From: Megamerina dolium
Taxonomy: Eukaryota > Arthropoda > Insecta > Diptera > Megamerinidae
DNA: 64,000 bases
Assembly (NCBI GenBank): GCA_963854835.1
Contig: OY978530.1
Coordinates: forward strand, 31,216,695 to 31,280,694
Reading direction: 5' to 3'
Made by a program: the position numbers and the translations under genes. The stretch's first letter is position 1. Each line of letters begins with the position of its first letter. This document shows positions 31,190 to 40,590 of the stretch, one piece after another. The notes beneath the pieces were generated by a model that saw only the letters and a list, made by a program, of their open reading frames with translations, was not told the origin of the DNA and searched no databases.

Positions 31190-31600
31190 CAATTGCCAGC
31201 TCACTTACCGAATTTACCCAGATGTGTTATCCTTCTGTAAATTTCGTGGGGCTCAGTATCCGGCTTGTATCTCATCTTTAATGTATTTTTGATCATTGTC
31301 CAATTATCTGGTTCCGGGATGTTGATTATAACATTTTTAACTTCTCCTTGTACGGTCCTGTAAATATCATCCTTGTAGCTTTCTTCCTCAGTTCGCTATT
31401 GTTTCTAGTTGACAAAAGGTATTCTGTGCTACTAAAGAATGAGTTTATTGTTACGTCGCCGCGTCCTGTGAACACTGGTAGGTGTGCTATGTTTTTGAAT
31501 ATTCGATCCATTTTGTTGTTATCAGCTGATTGTTGTTGTTGTACCTCTATATATGCGTTCTTCAGTTGTTCTATTAATAGCTATATGCTATAGGGTATAG
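31190..31600 (-). pseudogene. errantivirus Gag N-terminal part
   Basis: The frame 31,326-31,511 begins MDRIFKNIAHLPVFTGRGDV and continues TINSFFSSTEYLLS, the capsid N-terminal pattern of errantivirus gag. After a frame change, INIPEPDNWTMIKNTLKMRY and KPDTEPHEIYRRITHL (about 31,330-31,210) follow. This is the 5' part of the errantivirus, on the far side of the BEL insertion. The upstream LTR and PBS are not recognisable. Confidence 0.75.
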
Positions 31601-32190
31601 CTATATATTTCCTTTTGAAATAGCTGAATGAGAGCGACAGGGATGCGTGATCACACGTACAAGGGGAAAGTGGTTAATTTTTTCCCAGCGCCTATACAAA
31701 GTTACCCACTTTTTAACTACTTTAGAGGGTAATGCTACCCATATATTAACCAGATAATTACCCAGTTCTGGCTGGTAGGGTATGTTTTTATTCTTTTTGT
31801 GGAGGTATGGTTTAAGTGAGGATCGATGGATTGAGAGTGAACGAGAAGCTACATGTTGTAGTGGATTAGAATGCTATTGCTTAGGCTTAGCTTATAAGCT
31901 ATGTGGTCGGTATAGCAAGTGGATATACTCGTGTATGTATGTATATATGTATGGTTATAGCTATAGTTAAGAGTTACATACTATTTAGATATTTAGATAT
32001 TTATAGTTTTTATATACATATAAGTGTGTATGTATGTATGTTTGTATGAATGTGTATATTATTACAGCTATAGCTAAGGGTGACATACACATATGTCGGA
32101 CTACTTAGATATTTATAGCTTTTTTAGGAGCATAAAAAAATATTAAGATATGAGTTTATTACTGCGATAGGTAATGTATTATTAGACATG
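31601..32190. other. no gene; low-complexity region with a roughly 100-bp imperfect tandem duplication
   Basis: TATAGCTATAG-type motifs are frequent. A unit with GTATGTATG, TATAGCTATAGTTAAG and TTTAGATATTTATAG (about 31,933-32,020) recurs in altered form at about 32,023-32,130 (GTATGTATG, ACAGCTATAGCTAAG, CTTAGATATTTATAG). No open frame with a recognised family. Confidence 0.55.
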
Positions 32191-32204
32191 TATATGTATA
32201 TGTT

Positions 32205-32543
32205 TGTGCCCCTTCCAATATGGTTTCCTTATAGCAATCGCTTCCATAGTTTATTATTACGATTTGTTTCATCCAACTGCTTTCTAGCTGCTTTGGCGTT
32301 GTTGACAACTTTGGCGATAACCGATTCTCCTGATGCTAAACCACCGAGTGCACCCAAGGCGGTTAGGATTAGTACCATGGGGAGAAATCCACCAACCTTA
32401 GGGATTTGTATGACTCGAGGAATATTGATATTTTCTTTGTTTCCTCTAAATGTATTACTGATCAATTTATGTGCAACTTTCACAGCTTTGTCAACACTAT
32501 TAGTTTCCTGAGGTTGTACGTGCCTTTGCAATGGTAGTTGCAA
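32205..32543 (-). pseudogene. glycine-rich hydrophobic protein, adenovirus pX-like region of a Polinton-type element
   Basis: The 104-residue frame has a central hydrophobic segment (GGFLPMVLILTALGALGGLA) followed by SGESVIAKVVNNAKAARKQLDET. This layout recurs in Polinton/Maverick and adintovirus minor capsid or core proteins; assignment is from family memory. Just beyond, a one-base shift leads to another reading in which NK is followed by MEAIAIRKPYWKG. It partly overlaps (14 codons) the preceding phospholipase frame, and the two may once have been one protein. Two frameshifts make it non-functional. It could instead belong to another insect TE carrying this domain. Confidence 0.6.
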
Positions 32544-33258
32544 ATAATATTTTAGGACATTTAGTATTACTTTTTGTACATTTTCTTTTTGTTGACATGG
32601 TGATGTTACTACCCATTCCGAATTTAACTATAGAATTTATCGCGTTCGTTACAAGCCAAGCACTTGCCCTCTGTCCAATACTACTATCCTGTGAAGTTAC
32701 TCTTCCCCAAGCTCTTTCAGCAAGTTCTTTATCATCAATATCTCTTTTATGTAAGTCTTTGTTTTGTGAGTAAGCAATATCGTGTTCTCTGCAAGCAGCA
32801 TCCAATGGATTTATACCCTTAAAAAAAAAAAATAAATATGTGGCACTTAAAGCCCCAAAGGGCTCATTGGCCGAGCTTCTCTTCCATTACTGTTGTGCGT
32901 CTTAAATTTGGACAGTATTAGAATGGACCTACTTATTTTAGCCGGTTCCGAACGGCAGAACACTTGTGACATCACTTTTTCTGAGCTTTGTCACAGAGTT
33001 CTTTTTAGAAGCTTTTTCATGGCAAGTTGTTACTGTCAGAAGAATTGCCAATTGCTTGCCGACAGGAGGGTACCGTTCTAAAGAAAAATCTTTTCGATAT
33101 TAAATTTGTTATGCATCAGCCGGGTATTGAACCACGACCTACAGATCAGAAGGCGAACACACTAACCACTGAGCTACGGCACCCTTATACCCTTATCACC
33201 TCTATTTAAACGCTTTTGAATTTTAGTACCAGGGCCACAAAATTGATAACCAGAAACC
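32500..33258 (-). pseudogene. parvovirus-type phospholipase A2 domain, split by a SINE
   Basis: The 32,500-32,805 frame reads MDAACREHDIAYSQNKDLHK, with the His-Asp catalytic pair and the spaced cysteine of viral PLA2 domains. Its upstream part lies beyond the SINE, at 33,195-33,258, and contains a CGPG calcium-loop motif. The SINE at 32,821-33,184 is flanked by TTATACCCTT on both sides. In parvoviruses this domain is in VP1 and helps particles leave endosomes. Insect genomes and Polinton/adintovirus-like elements also carry it. This copy is a remnant with at least one frameshift, and the mariner at 33,259 ends it. Confidence 0.8.
32821..33184 (-). repeat. SINE family 1, copy in phospholipase region
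   Basis: Reverse orientation: tail (AAAAAAATAAATATGTGGCA) at the left, tRNA-like head (GGTGCCGTAGCTCAGTGG on the minus strand) at the right. TTATACCCTT occurs exactly at 32,811-32,820 and 33,185-33,194. Removing the SINE and one repeat joins the two parts of the phospholipase-like frame. Confidence 0.93.
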
Positions 33259-33641
33259 AAGCGTCACAAGCCAAAAACACAAGAAAAGTTCCATAAAAAA
33301 TCAAAACAATGCTCATCACATTCTTCGATAGCAAGGAATTATCCACAAAGAATATGTTCCAACTGGTCAAACAGTTACTTCCGCATGCTACCTCGAAGTT
33401 TTGAAGCGTTTGATGTCCAGAATCCGTCGTGTTCGACCAGAATACCACGATCCAAAAACTTGGTCTCTGTTGCACGATAATGCAGCGAGTAACACAGCAC
33501 TCATTGTTCGTCAATTTTTGGCTCGGAATCAGGTCTGTGTGTTGAATCACCCGCCGTATTCACCTGATTTGGCACCGTGCGACTTCTTTTTGTTCCCAAA
33601 ACTAAAATTTGTGACGTTTTTTCACGATCAATATTTGAAAT
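33259..33641 (+). pseudogene. mariner transposase fragment (same family as 52.8 kb)
   Basis: Reads TWSLLHDNAASNTALIVRQF and NHPPYSPDLAPCDFFLFPKL, carrying the second and third aspartates of a mariner (34 residues apart, the mariner DD34D spacing). The first aspartate region and both transposon ends are missing. It is almost identical in sequence to 53,180-53,518. The right side is joined at about 33,641 to a Jockey fragment without a visible target duplication, so the join is a rearrangement. Confidence 0.85.
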
Positions 33642-34205
33642 CTCGAAATCTGGTTAGCAAAATGGCGTATAAAAGTCAATGAATCAAAGAGCGTACATGT
33701 AACCTTCACGCTTAGGCTAGATACATGTCCCCCACTTAAAATAAATGGCCAATCAGTTCCACAATGTTCCTCAACAAAGTACTTGGGTATTCACCTCGAC
33801 AGAAGGCTGACATGGAAAAATCACATAAAGGCAAAAAAAAATCAGATCAAGCTTAAAATGAATCAGTTATGGTGGTTGTTACACAAAAGATCAAAGTTCA
33901 ATCTCGAATACAAAGTGCTATTATATAAAGCAATCCTGAAGCGCCTTGGTATATGAGGAACGTTAACATCCATCGAGATTTAAATGTACCCACAATTTCT
34001 GAGGAAGTTGCAATATCCTGCAGAAGCAGATTAAAAGAAGTCGATTAAAAAGAAAAGACACACTGAATATGCTGTGAAATTGCTATACCTCGCGACTCAA
34101 CAAATTGTGATGGAACGTTGGGAATATCACATAATTTTAGTTTGTAAGATTTGATTACTTATTGTTAGTTTCTAAGTAATTTAGAAAGATCCAATAAAAA
34201 AAGTT
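33642..34205 (+). mobile_element. Jockey-clade LINE copy C, internally deleted
   Basis: From TCTCGAAATCTGG the sequence matches the RT thumb of Jockey copies A and B (VHVTFTLRLDTCPPL, LGIHLDRRLTWKNHI, NLEYKVLLYKAILK). It then jumps at about 33,942 to a later part (RLGI in the frame of NAPWYMRNVN) and again at about 34,030, ending with the same 3' UTR as copy A. The internal jumps drop about 90 and 45 bases. It is a damaged copy of the same family. Confidence 0.85.
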
Positions 34206-34584
34206 AAAAACAAAAAAATATTTGAATGGTATTACTACTGTTGTGTATATACTTGACATTGAATTTAATATATAGACGATGTAGGACACTAGCAGAATCC
34301 TATCCTATCCTATCCAACTATTTTAAAGAAGGCAGACCGAGTAAAAAATGAATCAGAATACATCAGTAAGTATAAAATAAATTATTATCTCATATTAACA
34401 ATTTTTTTCTTTACAGAATTTGATATAAATTTTGGATTATGAGGAGATATCTGCATCCCCGAAATATTTTTTTCGAGAAGGGGTATTGCAGCAGCATCAA
34501 CAACAACAACAGCAGCAGCAGCAGCAACAACAGCAAAAACACCAACAAAAGCAGCAAAAGCAACAACAAGAGCAGCATTTATAT
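34206..34584. other. spacer with (TATCC)n and Gln-codon-like CAA/CAG repeat
   Basis: TATCCTATCCTATCC near 34,300 and a 90-bp CAACAACAGCAGCAGCAA-type tract at 34,494-34,580. The repeat could lie in the leader of the R1 element that starts after it. No gene recognised. Confidence 0.5.
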
Positions 34585-34935
34585 TAGGATATTTGTGCCG
34601 TGAGGGAATTCAGGGCACTTAATGCCCGGAATGCGATGATGCAATGAAATCCTTAGGAGAAAATGTAATGACTGTGCGACGGACAGCCAAAAATGAACTG
34701 CTTCTGGAATTAAAGCGAGTACCGGAACGGAGCACGGTAGAATTCCAGGCGGCTGTGAAGGAAGTGCTAGGCAACTCGGCTGAAGTTTTAGTAAAAACTC
34801 ACTCCAGCACGATTCAATTAAGAGACCTTGATGAGGTTACAACGGCAAAAGAGGTGTGTGAAGCTTTACATGCACAGTGTGACATTCGGCGACCGAACGA
34901 GTCAGAGGTCCGTAACATGAAAATATGGCAATAAG
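34585..34935 (+). pseudogene. R1-type LINE ORF1 (Gag) fragment
   Basis: Ninety-six residues from 34,644 with VMTVRRTAKNELLLELKRVP, STIQLRDLDEVTTAKEVCEA and DIRRPNESEV. This is the conserved middle segment of ORF1 in R1/I-type LINEs, just upstream of the zinc knuckles. It stops at 34,934, before the knuckles. About 4.5 kb later an R1-type endonuclease begins (39,484), so this may be the 5' part of that element, split by the LOA LINE between. Confidence 0.7.
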
Positions 34936-35408
34936 GTACCCAAACAGATTCCAGGAGACAGACGAGAGTTAGAAGACCGTTGCTTCAACGGGCGGAGGGA
35001 GTGAACCCTCTTAGTATGAAAAAAAATCTCCCCTAACCCAGGGTGTTATACGACCCGTGCCCAGTGGGTGAGTTTGGCAGCCAGGGGATTACGTTAGGCT
35101 GTCTTCGCATGGAGCCATCCTGATACCAGGCCGCCTCAGGATGTAACGATGGCCTTGCCATGGTATGGGGCGCTGCCATGGTTGACCGGTGAATTCCCCG
35201 TTTATCCTTATTGGTCGTCGCATACGGTGACTTGTCACTGTATGCAGCACTGCCTCCTCTGAGAGCTGGTGGGGCAGACGACCGTACGAAACAGATGGCA
35301 TGCCAAACAAAAACAACAAAAACTCGGATACCGTGACGGACGGACGGAGGGGGTAGGGTACCACCTCGGAGGAGGATCTCCTGCCAGGAGACGGTTACTA
35401 GTGAGGCT

Positions 35409-35779
35409 GTGGGTCACAGCACACTAGTAAGTAATCACACAGAAAAATCCGCTGGGGCCAAGCGTAAAACTAAACAACCATCCTTGCATAAGCAGTACCA
35501 GCGGGCTCTGCACATCCTCGGTAGAATAAGCGAAAACGAGGCCGCTGGTACTGCTCATCCAAAGGACGAGGCCGACAAAGCCAGGTATGAGAAGGTGGTC
35601 CAAGACTACCAGGAGTACTTGGCCAGAAATTTTCAGTTTGGCATGCATGCGGCATGCCAAACTGAAAATATTCCGTTCTGCGAACCCGGACGAAGAGCAG
35701 GAGGATATAGCCGAGGGCGCAATAAAGCTGTTAGAAGGGGTACAGCTGGCCGAGGTCACCGTAACAAATGATGTATAAC
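35409..35779 (+). pseudogene. LOA ORF1, shifted at a palindrome
   Basis: The first frame starts MGHSTLVSNHTEKSAGAKRK and continues with QYQRALHILGRISENEAAG and YEKVVQDYQEYLARNFQFG. It is then thrown out of frame at an 18-bp perfect inverted repeat, after which the other frame reads FRSANPDEEQEDIAEGAIKL and LEGVQLAEVTVTNDV. Both carry parts of one gag-like protein. It is short and lacks zinc knuckles. Function is inferred from position only. Confidence 0.6.
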
Positions 35780-35783
35780 CAAG

Positions 35784-36767
35784 GTAATCAAGGTTGTCCA
35801 AATTAACTTGCAGCACTCTAGGGCTGCTACGGACAACCTTGCCGTCTTCTTGGTGGAGGAGGACGTGGATATAGCCATTGTCCAGGAACCCTGGGTGCGG
35901 GGCACCGAGATCAAAGGGTTTCAAGGAAAACACTACAATGTACTCTATAAACGGATCCAAGGTAGGCCTAGATCATGCATTATAGCAAAAAAACACTTAA
36001 ATATTTTTCTAATCCCATCGTACAGTTCACAGGTTGTGACGGTTGCTGACCTATTAACTGACGGCGTCACACTAAGGGTCGCATCGGTATACATGGCACA
36101 CGAAAAACCTGCGCCGCCTGAAGAGGTCAGCAGACTAGCGCAAGAAAGAGGTGACAGGACCCTTCTTCTCGGGTGCGACGCCAATGCTAGGCACGCATTA
36201 TGGGGCAGTTCCGAGACTAATGAAAGAGGTGAGTCTTTGTTTAACTTTTTAATAAACACAAATTTAGTAGTATGTAACAGAGGTGACACCCCAACTTTCA
36301 CCTTTCCAAGCTCGGAGCAGTTTGATGGATGGGCGGAAGTGTTGGATGTCACTTCATTATCAGATAGCGATGTGATACGGGTCAAAAATTGGAGAGTCTC
36401 CAGCGAAAACTCCTTCTCGGATCATAGCTGGATACTCTACGATTTGGATCTTCAGGTAGACCCACCCTTGCCACACCGTAATCCCCATAGAACTAACTGG
36501 GCGCGGTTTGAAAATTTAGTTAGAAATAGAATAGGAAGGGCTCCCATTCATAGAATAACATCCATTGATTCACTAAACAGTAGGGTCGAAACATTAGAAA
36601 AAGCTTTCGGTAAGGCCTTTAAAATGTCGTGCCCACTGAAAAAAAACTTTCCCCCCCTGGTGGAGCCAGGAACTGACGGAACTAAGGAAGAAAGCAAGAG
36701 CAGATTACTCCACTGGAAATTGGCAATTGTGCAAAGAAAGCCGGCGGCTGTACAAGAAAGCTATTAG
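35784..36767 (+). CDS. LOA ORF2 endonuclease domain
   Basis: The frame opens VIKVVQINLQHSRAATDNLA just upstream of the ATG at 35,808. Catalytic motifs read DIAIVQEPWVRGTEIKG (E), SVYMAHEKPAPPEEVS, LLGCDANARHALWGSSETNE (D and N), VLDVTSLSDS and SFSDHSWILYDLDL (SDH). This is an APE-type nuclease for nicking the target. It is intact as a domain. The frame ends at 36,767 in the linker, where a shift continues in the frame of 36,727-37,053. Confidence 0.88.
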   Translation, partial: VIKVVQINLQHSRAATDNLAVFLVEEDVDIAIVQEPWVRGTEIKGFQGKHYNVLYKRIQGRPRSCIIAKKHLNIFLIPSYSSQVVTVADLLTDGVTLRVASVYMAHEKPAPPEEVSRLAQERGDRTLLLGCDANARHALWGSSETNERGESLFNFLINTNLVVCNRGDTPTFTFPSSEQFDGWAEVLDVTSLSDSDVIRVKNWRVSSENSFSDHSWILYDLDLQVDPPLPHRNPHRTNWARFENLVRNRIGRAPIHRITSIDSLNSRVETLEKAFGKAFKMSCPLKKNFPPLVEPGTDGTKEESKSRLLHWKLAIVQRKPAAVQESY

Positions 36768-37053
36768 GAGCGCAAAAAAGGAGGGCTGGAGAGAATTCTT
36801 CTCGTCTGTTGAATCTACCAAAGATTCAGCTAGACTAAGCCGTATCTTGTCCAAAGACCACCAGAGTGCTTCTTGGATTAGGAAGCAAGATGGAACTTGG
36901 GCGGAAACGGCAGAAGAATCCTTAGAATTACTCTTAAACACACATTTTCCGGGATGCAGTCAATACGAAAGCGGAAGTAGTATGAACGAGCGGCGCTCTT
37001 ATGAGTCACTGCATCTCACAAATGAAATAGTAACAAACGAAAAAATTGCATAG

Positions 37054-39358
37054 GCAATTAAAAGTTTTTCACCCTTGAAGTCACCAGGTCCAGACGGGAT
37101 CATGCCCAAAATGTTACAGGTAACATTGGACTGTGTGCTCCCATGGCTGGTGCAAATCTTTAAAGCGTGTCTGAACCTGAAATATGTACCTACTAGCTGG
37201 AGGCAGTAAAGGTGGTCTTCATACCAAAGGTTGGCAAGAGAGGACACGAATCAGCGAAGGATTTCAGACCCATCAGTCTAACCTCTTTCGTATTAAAGAT
37301 GTTTGAAAGGCTTCTGGATATATACTTAAGGAATTCTCTGGAGAATTCCGTTATATCCACTGCCCAACATGCATACCGAAAGGGGAAGTCGACAGAAACG
37401 GCTCTCCATGAGGTAGTGCAAACAATAGAGGGATCTCTGGACAACAAACAATACACCATGGCTACCTTCTTGGACATAGAGGGTGCATTCAACAATGTTA
37501 GCATAGAATCTATCAAACGGGCGTTGATAGAAATAGGAGTGGACGACTGTGTTACAGGTTGGATTATTTCTATGTTAGTGACTAGGGTCATAAGTGCTAA
37601 CATGGGCAATATCTCAATAACAAAGCTAGTCAAAAGGAGAACCCCACAAGGGGGGGGGGGGTGATTTCCCCTCTACTTTGGCTATGCGTAATAAACAACA
37701 TCCTAATAAAACTGAATAGTTGGGGTGTCAAAGTGGTGGCGTATGCCGATGATGTGGTGTTAATGGTGTCAGGACTGTGGCCTAGCACGATCAGTGGGAT
37801 CACGCAAAGGGCGTTAGACGAGCTCAGCTCCTGGGCTATCAGGTGTGGCCTGGGGTTGAATCCGGATAAAACAGAACTGATGCTTTTCACCAACAGAATC
37901 AAAATACCCAAATTTGACTTACCTAAATTAAATCATCAAACCCTTACTCTTTCTTTCAGTGCTAAATACTTTGGGATTATTTTGGACTCCAAGCTTAGCT
38001 GGAGGTTAAATACTGAAAACCGGGTAAAGAAGGCTTGCATTGCCCTCTATACCTGCAAAAGAGTAATTGGAAGGAAATGGGGTCTCCAACCAAAACTTAC
38101 TTTATGGATGTACAAAGCGGTTGTACGTCCAATTTTATCGTATGGCTCGGTTGTTTGGTGGAAAGCCTTGGATAAGGCCTACACCATTAATAAACTTTGC
38201 AGTATACAAATGTCAGCATGTGCAGCGGTAGTCGGAGCTATAAAGTCGTGTCCCGGGGATGCTCTTAACGTTCTGACACACATGCTCCCTATTGACCTAT
38301 ACATCAAGAAAACGGCAACCATGACCGCAGTGAGGCTAAAGGAAGCGGGTCACTGGAAGGAGAGAACCTACGGACATGGATGCATACTAACAAGAGAAAC
38401 GCAATATACGTCTGACAGGACAGACTACATCATCCCGAAGATGAATTTCAATAGAAACTTCACAGTAGCCTTTCCTTCAAGGAAAGATTGGACTAAGGGA
38501 TGTCTGTTAAACAGCTTCGACACCATAATCTACACGGACGGCTCCAAAATGGATTGTGGCGTAGGAGCAGGTATATATTCCGAGAGATTGAAAGTGGACA
38601 AGTCTGTGCGCCTCCCCAATTTGTCTAGCGTATTCCAGGCGGAAGTGTTTGCAATCGGGGAAGCTTGTAGGATACTCATCGCAGACTTCAGATTCAAGCT
38701 CAATATAGCTATAATATCGGACAGCCAAGCTGCAATTCAGGCTTTAAACTCAGCAATCTCATCCTCCTTCCTAGTGGAACAAAGTAGAAGGAGTCTCAAT
38801 ACACTCAGCGAGCGGCACAACGTTTCATTAATCTGGGTTCCGGGACACCGGAACATAGAAGGAAACGAAAAAGCCGACGAACTGGCAAGAAACGGATCTG
38901 CCATGCAAGAGGCTCTTGCACAACCAATGTTCATACCGCTGAGCGTAGCCAAAAGAGCTATCAACAGCAAATATCTACAAATTGCGGATTGTAGGTGGAA
39001 GAGTCTTACGAAATGTAAAACTAGTAGGTCACTGTGGCCTACATACAATCAGAAACAATCAATGTTACTGATAAACAGGAACCGTAAAGACGTCACTAGA
39101 CTGACGGCAGTCATCACTGGCTTCTGGCTCATCGGAGAACAGGGGGCCAAAATGGGATTGTCCCATAACGATTTCTGTCACAGTTGCAACCAAGTGGAAG
39201 AAAAGGAAACGGTCTTCCACTTCCTTTGTAAATGCCCTGCCCTTTGGAAGCAGAGAATGAACACATTAGGCAAACCACTCTTCAATAGCATTGAGGAGTT
39301 GGCTGAAGTAAACATCAGCAACCTCCTAAAGTTTTTAAACAGCACGAACTGGATTTAA
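37054..39358 (+). pseudogene. LOA ORF2: RT, RNase H and CCHC tail
   Basis: After a TAG at 37,051 come SPLKSPGPDGIMPKMLQ, DFRPISLTSFVLKMFERLLD and ATFLDIEGAFNNVSIESIKR. The PQGG motif is hit by a run of twelve G (37,650-37,661). After it a 565-residue open frame (37,661-39,358) contains VAYADDVVLMVSGL (YADD active site), GLNPDKTELMLFTNR, RNase H (IYTDGSKMDCGVGAGIYSE, SDSQAAIQALNSA, WVPGHRNIEGNEKADELARN) and FCHSCNQVEEKETVFHFLCK. This is the longest intact LINE frame in the window. Confidence 0.92.
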
Positions 39359-39480
39359 CCGTGCTGCCCACACAAACAACCTAACGAACAGTTGGAAGCG
39401 AGGATGCGGTAACAAAACGGTGCGTAAGTGCTATTTGGACTCATGGATGAGTCACCACTTCAACCAACCAACCAACCAAC

Positions 39481-40590
39481 ACTTGAACTACTGTACGGCA
39501 GCGCAAGATATTCTGCAGCAACCAGTAATTGAAAACAGTTCGATCTTGCACTACTGTGCGACCAACAATACAATGTGAGCGGCTGTGAGTGGGTCAACGA
39601 CTCATTGGACAAAGCGGCAATATGGATAACAAATAATAAGGTGTATCAGAGCAGAGCTGCAACAGCGCATCTCGGATTCACATGGATTATGATAAAGGGT
39701 ATATACTTTTTCTCTAGCTACGCCCCACCAAGTCTGGATATTCTCGACTTCGAACGGAGATATAGTGACTTCGGAACAGACTTCGAACAGATATAGTGAC
39801 GGAAGCTAGAACGCGACATCCAGTAATTATAGCAGGCAATTTTAATGCTTGGACTACAGCATGTGGTAGTATATGTATGAACCGCAGGGGCCAAGTTCTC
39901 ATGGAAAGTATGACTTTACTAGACGTAGAATTTCTCAACGACGGACAACACACCTTCGAAGCTGCCAGCGATCATAAAGCAATTGTCATTGAGTTGCAAT
40001 TGGCAAAACCACAGCGTATAACCAAGGTGCAAACAAGAGACTGGAAACACCAACAAGGACGTGTTCCTGCAAATATGGGAGGATGGGACTACATCTGGTG
40101 AAAATGCAACAAATATAGCACAAAATATCATGGCACAGATGAAGAGATCATGTGATGCGGCGATGCCTAGGAAAACACAAAAGCCGACAAGAAAACCGGT
40201 TTATTGGTGGAACGAAAACATTGCAGAGCTCAGGAAACACTGAAATCAAGCCAGTGGAAGAGTACAAAGGGCACGATTAACCGTCACGGGACCTGCTACG
40301 CGAAATATATAAACTATGCCGCAATCAGCTTAAAAAAGCAATAAAAACGAGCAAGGATGCATGTTTCAAAGATCTCCGAAAAAGTACAGATACCGATCCT
40401 TGGTACAAAATAGTTATACATACAGTAAGAGGACCAAGATCACCACAACCAAAGGACCCAGTGCTAATGGAACGGGTGGTAAATGTATTGTTCCCCCCTC
40501 TCGAAGAGAGTCAGGAATACTATTGTCCACCCGCAATAATACGCGACATTCCAGGGGTAACTACAGAAGAATTGTTACTTAGCTTGAATA
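39481..40590 (+). pseudogene. R1-type LINE ORF2 endonuclease
   Basis: LNYCTAAQDILQQ at 39,485 is the N-terminus, followed by GCEWVNDSLDKAAIWITNN, IKGIYFFSSYAPPSLD and VIIAGNFNAWTTACGS, the second with N in place of D of the GDFNAW motif. DHKAIVIELQ (catalytic DH) comes next, then the linker with PVYWWNENIAELRK (about 40,198) and a basic stretch. It ends at 40,590 at a Helitron helicase. The GNFNA change removes a catalytic aspartate. Many frame breaks. Confidence 0.75.

Larger units (their letters stand above)
14640..31600 (-). mobile_element. errantivirus (env-bearing gypsy-like LTR element), interrupted
   Basis: A minus-strand endogenous errantivirus can be traced through gag (31,600-31,190), more gag-pol junction sequence and protease (22,404-21,757), RT N-terminus (21,659-21,132), RT connection and RNase H (20,580-20,513 and 17,225-16,809), integrase (16,463-15,624) and env (15,649-14,829). 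It is broken by a BEL/Pao element (22,584-30,883) and a Jockey LINE (17,226-20,512), both with target duplications. An LTR-like block replaces the RT core. It ends at a polypurine run and the start of a 3' LTR at about 14,821. It is very A-rich on its coding strand and full of stops. The family resembles 17.6/297-type elements of flies; that is by motif memory only. Confidence 0.85.
34990..39480 (+). mobile_element. LOA-type LINE, near full length
   Basis: About 4.5 kb. The 5' UTR (about 35,000-35,408) starts near GGGTGTTATACGACCCGTGC. A short ORF1 follows (35,409-35,779), then ORF2 with endonuclease (35,784-36,767), linker, RT (37,054-38,330), RNase H (38,500-38,920) and a C-terminal CCHC motif. 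It ends in AACCAACCAACCAACCAAC at 39,459-39,480. Breaks in coding: an 18-bp palindrome and shift in ORF1, frame changes at about 36,730 and 37,205, a TAG at 37,051 and a shift at a G12 run. The order of domains matches LOA elements. Confidence 0.88.

Noticed and set aside
32500..33258. Secreted venom-type phospholipase A2
   Set aside because: No signal peptide or disulfide framework; the motif spacing is that of the viral VP1-type domain.
34494..34580. Polyglutamine-coding exon
   Set aside because: CAA/CAG repeat, but it is not connected to any recognisable gene frame and lies before a LINE ORF1.
39459..39480. Telomere-like repeat (CAACCAAC)
   Set aside because: Short and at the 3' end of a LOA LINE, where such tails are normal.
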